Assembly: GCA_038142525.1 (NCBI GenBank) | Contig: JAYQKE010000015.1 | Span: 558,001 to 622,000 of the forward strand | DNA: 64,000 bases | Direction: 5' to 3' | Source: CAJQHK01 sp038142525 | GTDB lineage: Bacteria > Pseudomonadota > Alphaproteobacteria > Rickettsiales > UBA1997 | In this document: positions 38,291 to 49,700 of the stretch, in pieces | Layout of the letters: the number at the start of each line of letters is the position of its first letter | Position numbering within the stretch: the first letter of the stretch is position 1 | Program-made: the position numbers and the translations under genes | Notes under the pieces: generated by a model | Told to the model about the DNA's origin: nothing | Databases searched by the model: none | What the model saw: the letters and a program-made list of their open reading frames with translations, nothing else

Positions 38291-39273
38291 TTAATTCATA
38301 CATTGATTTTGAGTCATTAACTCTATATTTTGCCAAATGCCATATTCCTGACATTTTCTGATAATCTTTTGATTATTGCCACAAGGACAATCAGCCTTAT
38401 TATAAATATTTTTGCTATGGATTGTATTATTAAATTCAATTTCTCCTGTGGCACAACTACCCAAATTGCCACTATCATTAAAGATAATTTTACTATCTTT
38501 CTTGGAACAGAAAAAATTATCTATATTGGCATCTTGCAATATTTCTTGTTTATTTTTAAATATAATTATATCGCTACCATCATCTATAAAAATATTATTA
38601 TTACCAGAATTTTCTGAATTTATTCCATCCGATCCACCGCTAACTATAATAAATAAATAGCTAGCATTTGGTCTGATATTAGAATTTAGCCCATCTTTTG
38701 GCGCTATGCTATTTGTTCCGTCGCTAGTAACATTAATAATTTCAAACTTAGGGTCAGGGTCATCTATTCTACCCTCAGAATCTGAATTATTAATATCATG
38801 CATGGTTTTTTCTCTTTCGCAAATCCGTCACTGGCACCAGAACCATAACTTGCCTTAGCAAATCTTTCATCAACATAATATTGAAAATTATTATTCCATT
38901 CATCTAAAGATAATTCTTTTGATAATCCAAGGCTTAAATATGGTATATCGGCATATTTAATATCAGTGCCTGTGATTGTAGATCCAGCGCAAGAAGTTGT
39001 AATATTTTCATTGCCATCTCCATCGCTATCTGGGCAAGGCAGCCTGTTATTGTGAATAACAAAAAATTTTATCGCTTTATATATTTTATTAAGCCTTGAT
39101 CTTGTATCTAATTGCTCAATCTTGGTTATATAATATCTTTCTTTTAATTTTTCTAATTTTTCTAGGTTTTTCCTATGATTTAAATTATAAAGAGTTAAAG
39201 ATGATATAGTCATAAAAGCTATTATAGTAATAGTAAGAGATGTTTCTAATAGACCAAAACCCTTTTTTTTCAT
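38291..39273 (-). CDS. Prepilin-like protein, paralogue without S74, frameshifted
   Basis: About 327 codons across one break at the T6 run 38806-38811. N-terminus: KKKG|FGLLETSLTITIIAFMT, a canonical prepilin peptidase site with Gly at -1 and Glu at +5. It shares with the next gene NKIYKAIKFFVIHNNRLPCP, a predicted extracellular domain with SYLFIIVSGGSDG, FKNKQEILQDANIDNFFC and a Cys-rich end (CPCGNNQKIIRKCQEYGIW). It stops where the paralogue goes on into the fibre and S74 parts. It starts on the last base of the pgpA stop. No other pilus assembly genes (ATPase, platform protein, prepilin peptidase) are in the window, so the exporter is unknown. Confidence 0.75.
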
Positions 39274-39758
39274 TATATATAATTTTTAGCAATTATTAAA
39301 ATTATGATAGCAAATATCGCTGCCACAACATCATCTAACATTACACCAAAGCCATTTTTAACCTTTTTATCTATAAAATTTATTGGAAATATTTTAGTAA
39401 TATCAAATATTCTAAAGGCTATAAAAGATAAAAATATCACTAGGATATTTTCATAATTTAATAAATTTCTATCAAGATTAAAATAAAAAAATATTATTTC
39501 TAAAACCATAATTTGTCCAAGAACCTCATCTAAAACAATTGATTTATCATCAATATCACCAGTATCTTTAGCATAATGTTTAATAAAAAATGAGCCATAA
39601 ATTAAAATTATAGTTAAAAATATAGGCCATAATAGATTTATATTGGGAAAAATTTTATTACAGAGGAGCCAAAAAATTATTGCTAAGGCTGATCCAAATG
39701 ATCCTGGGGCTTTTTTAATTAAGCCGATATAAAAAAAACTAAGTATAAATTTATTCAT
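39273..39758 (-). CDS. pgpA: Phosphatidylglycerophosphatase A
   Basis: Membrane phosphatase that makes phosphatidylglycerol from PGP. 161 residues with four hydrophobic segments. Family motifs: KKAPGSFGSALAI near the N-terminus, DKSIVLDEVLGQIMVL, FRIFDITKIFPINFIDKKVK and the acidic GFGVMLDDVVAAI. Intact. It sits inside the virB6/prepilin operon (11 bp after virB6, 1-bp overlap with the prepilin gene), an unusual place for a lipid gene. Confidence 0.92.
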   Translation of the reverse strand: MNKFILSFFYIGLIKKAPGSFGSALAIIFWLLCNKIFPNINLLWPIFLTIILIYGSFFIKHYAKDTGDIDDKSIVLDEVLGQIMVLEIIFFYFNLDRNLLNYENILVIFLSFIAFRIFDITKIFPINFIDKKVKNGFGVMLDDVVAAIFAIIILIIAKNYI

Positions 39759-39768
39759 ATTATCTCAT

Positions 39769-42700
39769 TTATGCTGATCCTGATGGATCTTTTTTATCTG
39801 ATTCCATACGCTTAGCAAGTTTTTCTCCTGCTTCCCTTCCTTTTTTACCTAAGGCTTTTGATCCTGCTGTTTGTACATTTGCAATCATTTTCGCCCCTCC
39901 AGTTAATTTAGATAAGGCGTCAATAGGTTTGAGCATGGAGTCAGGAAGACCTTTAGTACTCCATAATAATGCTGATATATTGACAATTCTACCAGTCATT
40001 ATATATAAAATATATGTCACGAGCACTATTTTAATTAATGTTGAGATTAAAGTTATTATTCTTTCAGGGGCTAATAAAACATTTAAAACTGGTACTGTTA
40101 ATCCAAAAATTGCTAAATTTGAAGATCTTTGTACACTTCTAGAATGCATTATACATAATAAGCTATCTCCCTTAGGATCCTTAATTTTAAAGCCCTCTTT
40201 TTTTTCACATAAACCCTCCCTATAAATAGTGCTACAATCTACTTTAACTCTATTATCTTCATTTCCTGTTGTGCAATTAAGTCTTGTTGACTCTTCTATT
40301 GCAGCGCCACCAATTGTTCCTCCAGTTGCACCAACGGTCGCACCAGCAAAGCACTCCAGCGACTAAACCAGTAACTCCAAATGATGATCCAGCTACTGCT
40401 CCAGCAACCGCACCTGTAACAGCTCCAGTTTTAGCGGTATCATCGATAATAGTACCTGATATTTTTCCACATTTTTTGATACCTCCTTCTATTAGATGCT
40501 TATCTATATCATCTTCATCTAGCATTGCTTTCGGTGCCTTACAGGTACATTCGCAATTTGGTTCGTCACCATTAAAAGATGCAGATCCAATGAAGAAATG
40601 ATCAAAAATAAAAATTACCATTGATATAAATGAAAATAAGATAATTATCTGCGTTGCCGATTCCATTAATTGTCTAACCCATTGCTCAAAGGCTGATTTA
40701 GTTGCTTGAAACAAAAAGGCCACCATTATTAATGGCGAAATAAATATTAAAATTATTATTACTGAGGATGAAACAACAAAGATATATAATGTTAGATATA
40801 TAATGCTAAAAAATATCGCGGCAAAGGTTAATAATAAAGATGCAAAATAAACTCCATAGGCTCCAGTAAAAAATCCAGAAACTATCAATATACCCAAATT
40901 ACCAATAGTTATTCCAGGACCTAAGCCAAGATATTGAGATAATTTGCAATCAATACTATCCCAAATAGCTACATATTGCATATGATTGGGGTAGGTTGAG
41001 GGGTCAAAATAGCATCTTTTATGGGCTTGATTTTCTATGCTATTTCCATCCATTCTTAGATCTGATAGATTCAAGTCCAATATTATATTTCCCAAAGTTG
41101 TTGAGGCATAATATATGGCGTCAAAAAAGAAATTTTGCCAAGCTTTGCCGGTGGCAAAAAATAGAACAAAACCTATTTTTAAACAGGTTACAATAATTTG
41201 ATCTCTTGGCATTATTTTATCTGCCATCAGGATTCTCATACCAAATATCATGACATATAAAATAAGAAATATTTGAACTATGCCATATAATTTACTTTGT
41301 AAAAATTCAAAAAATGAAAAATAAACTGCTTTACCATCATCATTTGTTACCGCCTTTAAATCTTGACCTTTTTGCCATTTATATTCTCCTCCAGGACATG
41401 TATTATAGTTACCAAGATTATTTCCTGCCAAACATTTAGTGTGACCAGCTTTATTTAGGAAGATATTTTTTAAGGTTTCCCTAAAGCATTGCGCTATTGG
41501 TGATGTTAATCTAATTATTTCTTTGGGAGCCAGATCTATACCCCAACTAGAAGATCCTCCTTGATATTTTGAAACACCTTTAAAATCAAAACAGGAATTG
41601 TCAAAATAAGGTGAATTAATTGATACCTCGCTATAATCTCGACTTCCATCAACTACAACACAATGTTTAAGCATTTGGCAATAATTTTTACATTTTCCAG
41701 CAAATCTTTTTTCAACACAATAATCCTCTTGGTCTAAAAATTCTTCTGCTGAACATTTATCATCACCTTTATCTTCATTTTTTAATGTTAAATCATGATA
41801 TTTGGCATTATCACATATTACCGTTCCTCCTCCTATATTCATATCAAATGGACATAGGCTGGTAGTATGAGCGCATAATAATGTGGTACCTCCTCCATCT
41901 TCTTGCCTGCCATCTGTAGTAACATACTCACTATCAAATTCTAATGGTATTATAAAATTGGGTGGTGAAGCAGGACCGAAAGAACAAACATCTTCAGCAT
42001 TGCAAATACGGTAATGGGCATTTAATACTGGTTCTTTGATATTTTCTTTTTCTTCATTATCTAATTGACCATATGGCATAACATAATAATCACCACCTTC
42101 TATTTCTACTAATTCATTATTTTCATTTCCTGTTATTTCCCCATCAGAATATTCTACACAAATTGACCCTCTTTTTCTTTTCATGCAACAATCATAGGCG
42201 TCTCTATGGATGCTTCTCATTAATTCTATTTGACTTTCATTTGATCCTCCTATACCTATCTTTGGTTCTTGTAGATATTTTTTGCAGTTAAATTTTGGAC
42301 TATTGGTTCCTCTATAATAATATTTTTGTACAGCAAAAGGACCTAAAACATTTGATCCTCTATAATAATATTTTTGTACAGCAAAAGGATCTAAAACATT
42401 TAATCCTCCAGCAACTTCTCCATCGCGATTATATTGTCCATCGCGATCATAGAATCTATAATTTCCATTTCCATCATCAATATAATAGGCTTTTATTATA
42501 TCTCCTTCAGATCTAACATAATTTTTAGTTGGATCGATACAATGTTTCATATCTTCTCCTGCTCTAGCAATCGCTTGATTTACTAATTCTATTGAAGGAA
42601 TAGTAGTAAATCCTATATCATTATGATCTTCTCTTTCAACTCCTCTATAGATATATTCACGATATTTTCTAAATTTCAGCAATTCTGATAAAGATCTACC

Positions 42701-43664
42701 TTTCCATTCTTCATAAATATGTCCCTGATTATCATGGCATAATTCTCGGTATTCTGCTTTTCCTGCTGGACAAAATGTTGGACTCATGATGCCGAGTCGG
42801 CATTTAACACATAAATCTAATTTTCTTTGATATAATCCTGTTTGGTTTTTTTCTCTGGTTTCAGGATCCCAAGAAGTCCAGTTATGTCCGCATAATCTAG
42901 CTTTTTCCATAATGCTATTAGCAACTCCAGCTGTCGCCAATTCTGCCCCAAAATATGCCAGGAAATTTCTGATCATTGACCCATATGCAAGTTTACATCC
43001 TTTCTTGTTAAATTTTTTCAATCCTTTTATCATGATTTTAAAATCATTAATAGGGTTAGGATTAAGTGTTACTGTTGGACTAATAACTTCACAATTTGAT
43101 CTAATAGATCCCATAGATACTTTTAGGGCTGTGTAAAGTGTTGTGAGTTTGCCAGCACATTTACTATTATATGGATCAAAATGATAGTCAGATTTTCTAA
43201 ATTCCAAGGCAAACATTATATAAAGGACCTATAGATTTTGCCGATCTAATAGTTGCTAATGATGCAATTCCAATGATTGAAGTTGGAGGAAAAGTAACAA
43301 GCATAAGAGAAGCTATTTCTTTATCACTTGGTGGCGTGGTAAAAAAATTTTCAATATTGTCTATAAATAATCTTGCAATCAAGCCTCGAGTTGGATGAAA
43401 AATACTTTGAAATTTAATTAAATCATCTCTCTTAATGATAGAGATTTGTCTTTGATTTCCTTGCTCCTGGTCCCTAGGTAATTTAGCGTTGTTGGGTAAG
43501 GTTGCTATTTGGCAAGATCTTATTCTATCGATGCTATTATAATCATTTTTATGCTTCATAATATAAGCATCAGCATCTGGAATATTAAATATGAGGAATG
43601 TTAATAATATCAATCCAAGCCCTAGATAATGCATGTTAATTAGTTTGGCAAGAATTTTATGCAT
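39769..43664 (-). CDS. virB6: Giant VirB6/TrbL-like T4SS channel protein, two frame breaks
   Basis: Inner-membrane T4SS subunit, ~1,298 codons if read as one. There is a signal-like helix at the N-terminus (YLGLGLILLTFLIFNIPDA). A long region with many cysteines (for example CMKRKRGSIC, CVEKRFAGKCKNYC) faces outward. Next come the TrbL-type membrane helices (LYGIVQIFLILYVMIFGMRI, MVAFLFQATKSAFEQWVRQL), a glycine/alanine segment, and a last helix pair before a charged tail. One break near 43204 (a G missing; restored text NVCLGEFRKSDYHFDPY) and one at 40348-40350 (extra A/T; restored AGATVGATGGT) divide it. The first 155 codons could instead be a separate gene. Rickettsiales VirB6 proteins are known for such large extensions. 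Its ATG overlaps the virB4 stop. Confidence 0.82.
42309..42404. repeat. Two tandem 48-bp repeats in virB6
   Basis: Copies at 42309-42356 and 42357-42404 are nearly identical and encode NVLDPFAVQKYYYRGS and NVLGPFAVQKYYYRGT in the extracellular part of the protein. The period is a multiple of three, so copy number can change without breaking the frame. Confidence 0.9.
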
Positions 43665-46042
43665 CTCTGGCTAATTTGTAAAAATCTTCTAACCAATTTT
43701 CTGGGTCACTACCATTTTTTTCAATCAGATCATTGAATATTGATAATGTTTCTGTTCTGCCAGATAAGATATTAATAAAATCAGTCATTCCTGCCAAATT
43801 TATTCGAGCAATAACTCCATTATTATCCTGTTTTAGAAGAAAAAATCGACTAGAAGGATCGGTGCTTTTAACTAAATTAAATTCTCTTGAACTTAGCATA
43901 AATACCTCCTTATAAACATCAGTTGCTTTTAGGTTTGGTAGAAATATTTGTGATGATGTTTGTTGTACTAATGTATCTGATATAGTACTTTTTGCAAGAT
44001 CTTCTACAGATTGAGTTGCAAAAATTACAAAAGCATTAAATTTTCGAAGTACTTTGAGCCAATTTTTAATTTTTGGTGCAAATATTGGATTATCAATTAA
44101 AGCCCAAGCTTCGTCAAGCACTATCATGGTTGGTGAACCATCCAAAGAATTATTAATTAAATGAAATAAATAAAGCAATGTCGGAGCGAGGCTTTTACTA
44201 TCATCTAAGATATGGCTCATTTCAATACCAAATACTTTGGCAGAATCAAAATTTGTTAAATCTTCAGGATTATCAAATAATCTGGCATGAGAACCTTCTC
44301 CATACCAAATTGACATTTTTCCAACTAGGGAATCTGGGCCACCAATACCAAGTAATGGCACGATATTGCTAAGTTTTCTATCTTTGAAGTCTAAATTATA
44401 ATTTCCATTTACAGCTTGATTAATTTTATCTAAATCTTCTGGTGATAATTTATCGCCATTTGATGTTGCTAAAACTGTTAGAAATTCGACTAGAAAAGCA
44501 CGATTATTATTGCTATCTGGAAGTTGGAATGGATTAAATCCTGAATTTTTAGCAATTGTTGGTTCTAAATTTTTACCACCTACGGCATTAATAAATATTT
44601 TGGCACCGTAATCTTTATCAAAAAAGAATAAATTACAATTAAATTTTCGTGATTGTGCGCATAGAAATGTTAGTAATAATGTTTTACCAGCACCAGTTGG
44701 TCCAATTATCATAGTATGACCAACATCCCTAATATGAAAATTAAAAAAATATGGCGTACCAGATGCTGTATCAAATACTGTAACTGCATTACCCCAATGA
44801 TTACCATCTCTTTTTCCCGAAGGGTAATTATGAAAGGAAGCAAAAGAAGCAAGGTTTAGAGTGTTAATTGTTGATCTTCTAACTGCATAATCAAAATTAC
44901 ACGGTAATTGCGCCCAATAGGCTGGTTCTAAATTAATTCTTTCCCTGACAGAATTAATGCCGATATTGGAAAGTTCAACCGATGCTAATGATAGATAATT
45001 TTCAAGTAATTTTAAAGAATCTGCTATACAAAGTATTGTAAAATGATGTTCTCCAAAAGCAAAATCGCCACTCATAGCTGAATCTAATGCTTGGTCAATT
45101 TCGCCAATTTGAGAAGTGGCTACATCTTCTGATTGTATCAATCTTCTTTGTTGCAATTGCATTGAACTGATTGCTTGAGCTCGATCGGTAAATTCATAAG
45201 ATTGGCTGATAATAAATTCAAATGGTAATTGCATAAAACCATCAAACATACCAGGAAAAGTACTGTTCCTATATTCTTTAATAGAAACAATTCCGGCATA
45301 TTTAATTTCATTTTGATGTTTGACCTCAATTGATTTTTTACCAAAATATAATCTACTTAGAGGTAAATAATGATCGAGGCCAATTGTTGGTACTAATAAT
45401 TTATAAGAATGATTAGCATTAACTAATCGGGCAAAAAATTCTAATAATTCTGAAAATACGCCATCTCCCGTTTCAACTAGTCCAAGTAATGTTGCATTAT
45501 AAGCCGAAAAACCGTTTAATATTCTAGATGTCGTTTCTTCAAGATCTTCATATAGATCTCTCATATGCATTTCCCAAGAAAATTGATCTGCTTTATAATG
45601 TAATTTTTGTATAGTGTTGGCAAATTTAGATATGGCGCCTTTTTCTTCACCTTTGATTATGGTAACATAATGTTCATTGATATAGACATTTTCATCAGCA
45701 TGTCTTTTTTTCCATTCCTTGTTTAATTCATTAGAAAAAAAAATCAGGCATTTCTCCTTTAGGAAAGGCTTTTTCTTTCCTTCTAATTGTATGAAAATAA
45801 AGGCTATATCCAGATTGAGCAATTGATCTGAAAGTATTATTTCGAACTTCTTTTTTAAAATCTAAATCTTCGCTATCTAAAGTTTCAAATGGTAAACCTG
45901 ATATTTTAATGACCCGAACCAATTCTTGTTTTTTAGTAAGGATAGTATTATGGTTCCAATGACATTGATATGGTATAAAGTTAGCTTCGGAAACTTCATA
46001 TTTGACAATTTTTTCTTTTTCTAACTTTTTCTTAAAAAACAT
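43657..46042 (-). CDS. virB4: VirB4 T4SS ATPase, one frame break
   Basis: Motor ATPase of the type IV secretion system, essential for pilus/channel assembly and transfer. ~795 codons. The N-terminal CagE/TrbE domain (FIPYQCHWNHNTILTKKQEL, SEDLDFKKEVRNNTFRSIAQ) is followed by the P-loop IGPTGAGKTLLLTFLCAQ, the Walker B MIVLDEAWALI and FVIFATQSVEDLAKS. The frame breaks at a 9-base homopolymer (45735-45743); on both sides the reading is GEMPDFF then SNELNKEWKKRHADENVYIN. Start ATG 46040-46042. virB3 normally lies just upstream in Rickettsiales, but here infC is divergent and no virB3 is seen. First gene of the seven-part minus-strand operon. Confidence 0.93.
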
Positions 46043-46137
46043 ATATTGACTGGACGAATTTCTATGTTTATTTTATAATGACTGAATAGTTAATACTTTT
46101 TTTAATTTGAAAATATATATCAAAATATTTTTAAATT

Positions 46138-46149
46138 AAATGGTATGAT
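46138..46149 (+). promoter_or_regulatory. infC promoter, extended -10
   Basis: ATGGTATGATACG has TATGAT (46144-46149) with TGG before it, the same pattern as upstream of fusA, dnaK and fadE. No convincing -35 box is seen. It is ~55 bp before the infC start and divergent from virB4. Confidence 0.45.
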
Positions 46150-46204
46150 ACGCTAAAAATTATTCCCAAATATAAATGGAAATATTAACTCATAACTTAC
46201 AATT

Positions 46205-46734
46205 GTGCAACCAATAAATAAGAAATTTAGAATAAATAGAGAAATAACTGCTAAAGAGGTTAGGCTCTTGGATAAGGATGGTGAAATGATAGGTGTTGTG
46301 AATATTCATAAGGCTAATGAAATGTCTGCTAGTGCTGGTCTTGATTTGGTAGAGTTATCACCAAATGCTAATCCTCCAGTATGTAAAATTACAGATTTTG
46401 GTAAGATGCGTTACGAGATGCAGAAAAAAGTGCTGACTCCAAGAAAAAACAAAAACATGTTGAGTTAAAAGAAGTTAAGTTTTCAGTAAATATTGGTAAG
46501 GGTGATTATGATTTTAAAGTAAAACATATAATAAGATTTTTAAATCATAAGGATAAGGTTAAAGTTTCTCTTAGAATAAAGGGTAGAGAAATAACTCATT
46601 TGGAGTTAGCTGAAAAGATTATGTCTGATATTATTTTAGAGGTTGAAGATATTGCTAAAATAGATCAAAGACCAAGATTAGAGGGTAGACAGATGGTTTT
46701 AATATTATCTCCCAATAGCGCAATTTCAAATTAA
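46205..46734 (+). CDS. infC: Translation initiation factor IF-3, frameshifted
   Basis: Binds the 30S subunit and checks start codon-anticodon pairing. N-terminal domain: KKFRINREITAKEVRLLDKD, NEMSASAGLDLVELSPNANP, PVCKITDFGKMRYE. After a break at the A6 run 46424-46429 (seven expected) the linker and C-terminal domain follow: KHVELKEVKFSVNIGKGDYD, FLNHKDKVKVSLRIKGREIT and RPRLEGRQMVLILSP, ending 46732-46734. ~176 residues. There is no ATG at the start. GTG (46205) is preceded directly by ATT (46202), and AUU is the classical self-regulating infC start in E. coli, so either may be used. The usual partners rpmI and rplT are not downstream; gdhB follows. Confidence 0.93.
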
Positions 46735-46787
46735 GGGGTCTTTGTTTATTTAGGTGTTGCAAAATTAGTAAAATATATAATTGAATA

Positions 46788-49700
46788 TTGATTATGGATG
46801 TAAGAGAGGAAATTTTAAATAAATTATCAGATGAGAAGTTGTCGGGCGCAGATCTAAAATTATTTAAAAAGTTCATTAAGGAATTTTATAAAAATACTAA
46901 CCCAAGAGATTTTTTTGGCTATAAGGATGATGATATATTACATTTTGCTCTCATTAGCTTTAAAGCCGTACAAATTAAAGAGAAAAATTCTTTTAAGGTA
47001 AATTGTCTTAATGATCATAAGAATATTACCATATTTAATATTGTTAATGACGATAAACCATTTTTATTAGATTCAATAATAATTGAATTTGAAAATAGAG
47101 AGTTGGCGGTAAAAAATATTATTCACCCTATATTATCTATTTCCAGAGATTCAGAAAATAAAATCAAAAATTTAAGCCCTTTTTCTAGCGAGAATAATGA
47201 ATCAATAATTCAACTTCATTGTGAGAAAATTCATGATGAAGATGAAATAAATTCAATAATCATTGAAATTGATAAAATTCTTGAGACTTGTGATTTAGTA
47301 GTTGCTGATTGGCCAAATATGTTAAAATTGGCAGGAGAAGCAAAAGAGCATATGCTAAATTGTAAAAATAAGATCGATAATGTAAATATTGATGAATTTA
47401 TTGATTTTATTGAGTGGATTGAAAATAATAATTTTATTTTTCTTGGCATAACTGAATATCAGCTATTGAGTGATGATGGTAATCACTCCTTGGTAAGAGT
47501 TCCTGAAAAAACTTTAGGTGTTCTTAGATCTGGCCATGATAGTATGATACCTAATATATATAATAGGGCTATTGGAGAAATAGCACAATCCATAGAACAG
47601 CCATATTTTATCGAAATATTAAAATCAAAATATACTTCTAGAATTCACAGATATTCATATACAGAAAGAATTAGAATACAAAAATTTGATAAAGAGGGAA
47701 AAGTTTCTGGCGAATATAGATTGATAGGTCTTTTTGCTTCTTCAGCATATTATCAACCTTCTAATCATATTCCACTAGTTCGAAATAAAATTAAAAATGT
47801 AATTGATAGGGCTGGTTATGCTCCAAGAGGTCACAATGCTAAGGATTTAAAATATGTTTTAGATTCTTATCCGAGAGATGAATTATTTCAAATTTCTGAG
47901 GATGATCTATGTCAAATTGCTATGGGAATAGTTAATATTTCAGGTAGATCTGTTATTAGATTTTTTCCAAGAATTGATAAATTTAGCAGATTTGTTAGTC
48001 GCTTAGTCTTTCTCCCTAAAGATTTATTCAATACTACTTCAAGACAGAATATTCAAGATATTTTAGAAGAGGAGTATGGTGGGTATGTAGATAGTTATAA
48101 CACATATTTTACAATGCATCAAATGGTCCGACTTCATATTGTTGTAAAAACAGATGATGGTATTAAGGATGTTGATATTAATGAGATAGAAAAAGTAATA
48201 ACAGAGGTTACTAGAATATGGTCCGATGATTTAAAAGATAATATTTTTGATTATTTTGATATTAAAGACGCAACCAAGATTTACAAATTATATAAAAAAT
48301 CATTTTCATTAAGTTACCAAAATAGATTTAGTGGTAAAAATGTTGTTCATGATATTAATAGTTTAGAAAATTCGAGAAAATATAATAAAAATCTTTGCTC
48401 TATTTATAAGTCGAATTTGGTTAATGATAATTTTTTAGAATTAAAGATATATAGCGCCAAATCTGAATTTGCCTTATCTATGATTATGCCAATTCTTGAG
48501 AGTTTTTATTTTAATGTAATATCTGAACATACATATACCATTACTCTATCTGAAGAAGTTTTTTCTATACAATATTATAAAATTGCAGTTCCGGATGATA
48601 AGTTTCAATTAACTGATGATCTTAAAGATAATATTGAAGATATTATTAATAGGATTTTAGCAGATACTGTTCAGCCTAGTTATAGTAATAAATTAGTAAT
48701 ATCATCTAATTTAAACTGGAAACAAGTATATTTAATTAATGCTTATACCAAATATCTATATCAGGCAAATCTAAGATATAGTCAGAATTATGTTTCAGAT
48801 ATCCTATATCAAAATTCTGATTTTGTTAAATTATTAGTTTCATTATTTTATAATAAATTTGATCCAAATCTTTCTTCAAATAGAGCTAAAAATGTAGAAA
48901 AAATATCTGATGAAATAAGAGAAAAATTATCTGAGGTTGCAAATATTAATCATGATGAGGTCTTAAAGAAATTTTTAAATATTATTGATTCTACAATTAG
49001 GACTAATTTCTTTCAGAAAAAAGACTATCTTTCTTTTAAGATAGATTCTGGCAAGGTTATAGATATAGCTCTGCCTAAACTTTTTGCGGAAATATTTGTA
49101 TTTTCTGGCGAAATGGAGGCAATTCATTTGAGAGGCGGTAGAGTGGCGCGTGGTGGACTTAGATGGTCTGATAGGTTGGAAGATTTTAGAAATGAGGTTC
49201 TAGATCTTGTTAAAACTCAAATGACTAAAAATGCTCAAATTATTCCTGTTGGTTCAAAAGGTGGATTTGTTATAAAATCTGATTTATCAAATTTAACAAG
49301 AGATGAAGTTCTAAAAAAAGCTGTAGAATGCTATAAGACTTTTCTTAGAGGAATGCTTGATATTACAGATAATGTCATTGATCAGGATATTATTCATCCA
49401 AAAGATGTGGTAATTTATGATTCTGAGGATCCTTATCTTGTTGTTTCGCTGATAAGGGGACGGCTACTTTTTCTGATATTGCCAATTCTGTTTCAAAAGA
49501 ATATGATTTTTGGTTACAAGATGCCTTTGCTTCTGGTGGTTCTGATGGTTATGATCATAAAAAAATGGGTATTACAGCCAGAGGCGCCTGGGTTTCCGTA
49601 GTGAGGCATTTTATGGAATTAGATATTAATATTGAAAGGCAAGAATTTACTGTTGTTGGTATTGGCGATATGTCAGGCGATGTATTTGGTAATGGTATGC

